NCBI GenBank assembly: GCA_023140905.1
Contig: JAGLKS010000318.1
Coordinates: forward strand, 1 to 6,562
Reading direction: 5' to 3'
Origin: Alphaproteobacteria bacterium
Lineage (GTDB): Bacteria > Pseudomonadota > Alphaproteobacteria > Micavibrionales > Micavibrionaceae
DNA length: 6,562 bases
The notes beneath the pieces were generated by a model. It was not told the DNA's origin. It ran no database searches and saw only the letters and a program-made list of their open reading frames with translations. Shown piece after piece: positions 6,309 through 6,562 of the stretch. Both the position numbers and the translations under genes were made by a program. Within the stretch, counting starts at the first letter, position 1. Each line of letters starts with the position of its first letter.

Positions 6309-6390
6309 ATTTGCCAAACTCTCTTTTTAAACTCAGATTGTGTGTAAAGTCATGTGTGTGTGTAACTTCTACTTTTACAACTTTTCTTCA

Positions 6391-6408
6391 GTTTCTTTTT
6401 GGAGAAAC
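6391..6408 (-). other. Small hairpin at the start of the flgI leader
   Basis: GTTTC and GAAAC form a perfect 5-bp inverted repeat around an 8-nt loop, starting a few bases after the predicted sigma-54 start point. A 5' stem of this kind can protect an mRNA from decay. The stem is weak and may be chance. Confidence 0.25.
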
Positions 6409-6421
6409 CTCTTATCCCTAC

Positions 6422-6439
6422 CTGCGAAAGGTGTGCCAA
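6422..6439 (-). promoter_or_regulatory. Sigma-54 type (-24/-12) promoter for flgI
   Basis: On the minus strand TTGGCAC-ACCTT-TCGCA reproduces the sigma-54 consensus TGGCAC-N5-TTGCW, with one mismatch (C for T in the -12 element). The essential GG and GC pairs are at the required spacing. Transcription should start near 6412 at an A, leaving a leader of about 100 nt before flgI. In Caulobacter many basal-body and hook genes use sigma-54 with the activator FlbD, so the position makes biological sense. An activator bound upstream would be needed. Confidence 0.65.
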
Positions 6440-6446
6440 CTTCATA

Positions 6447-6468
6447 TATCCCGGTTTTCCAAGGGATA
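6447..6468. repeat. Inverted repeat TATCCC-N10-GGGATA upstream of the sigma-54 promoter
   Basis: These are perfect 6-bp arms at 6447-6452 and 6463-6468, just upstream of the -24 element. A third TATCCC lies at 6413-6418, over the predicted start point. The arrangement could be a protein-binding site. No known regulator is identified from it. Confidence 0.35.
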
Positions 6469-6485
6469 GGGCATAATTATAGGGC
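6466..6485. repeat. Direct repeat of ATAGGGC with 13-bp period
   Basis: ATAGGGC occurs at 6466-6472 and 6479-6485, and a further GGGC follows at 6487-6490. It overlaps the right arm of the TATCCC/GGGATA repeat. A function is not evident. Confidence 0.3.
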
Positions 6486-6562
6486 AGGGCAAATTTTCCT
6501 TTTAGGCAAAAAGAGGGAAGAAAAGCGTTACACATCATATATGCTAGGCAATTCTTACCGAC

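Noticed and set aside
6353..6363. Short TG dinucleotide run in the flgI leader
   Set aside because: At 11 bases it is too short to argue for phase variation, and it lies outside coding sequence and promoter elements.
6476..6481. Perfect TATAAT on the minus strand upstream of flgI
   Set aside because: No acceptable -35 is found at 16-18 bp, and the sequence is AT-rich by chance. The sigma-54 element nearby is the better promoter.
6350..6538. 62-codon minus-strand open frame upstream of flgI
   Set aside because: It overlaps the sigma-54 promoter and repeats, shows no family resemblance or good ribosome site, and its composition is not coding-like.

Overview
The window is a stretch of flagellar genes, all transcribed leftward (minus strand). 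FlbT and FlaF occur together only in Alphaproteobacteria. The conserved ends of the flagellin, the FlgJ-type rod-binding protein without a muramidase domain, and a CtrA-type TTAA-N7-TTAA site agree with that class. Base composition is rather AT-rich for the class (an estimate by eye). The species cannot be named from this sequence.

Layout in transcription order (right to left): (1) 6309-6562, a promoter region with a good sigma-54 type -24/-12 element and several small repeats. (2) flgI (P-ring protein), joined through a 1-nt stop/start overlap to a rod-binding protein (FlgJ N-terminal family). (3) Two consecutive small helical proteins that both look FlgN-like and resemble each other. (4) A long, low-complexity fliK (hook-length control). 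(5) A 114-bp gap with a perfect CtrA-type box over the -35 of a plausible housekeeping promoter. (6) A short, divergent flagellin. (7) flbT and flaF, overlapping by 11 nt. (8) 1-135, a gap holding a strong sigma-70 type promoter that fires leftward out of the window, with a small dyad in its spacer.

How they work together: FlgI forms the bushing around the rod in the peptidoglycan layer. The rod-binding protein probably assists rod assembly there. The FlgN-like proteins probably chaperone export of hook-associated proteins. FliK measures the hook and switches export from hook to filament substrates. The flagellin is a filament subunit, and FlbT and FlaF adjust flagellin expression and secretion. 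Basal-body genes therefore sit under an apparent sigma-54 promoter, and the flagellin-flbT-flaF set has its own apparent CtrA-type promoter. I see no mobile element, CRISPR array, tRNA or rRNA. The points most worth checking are the regulatory sites, the degenerate N-terminus of the flagellin and the tandem FlgN-like pair. I do not see a wholly new system here.
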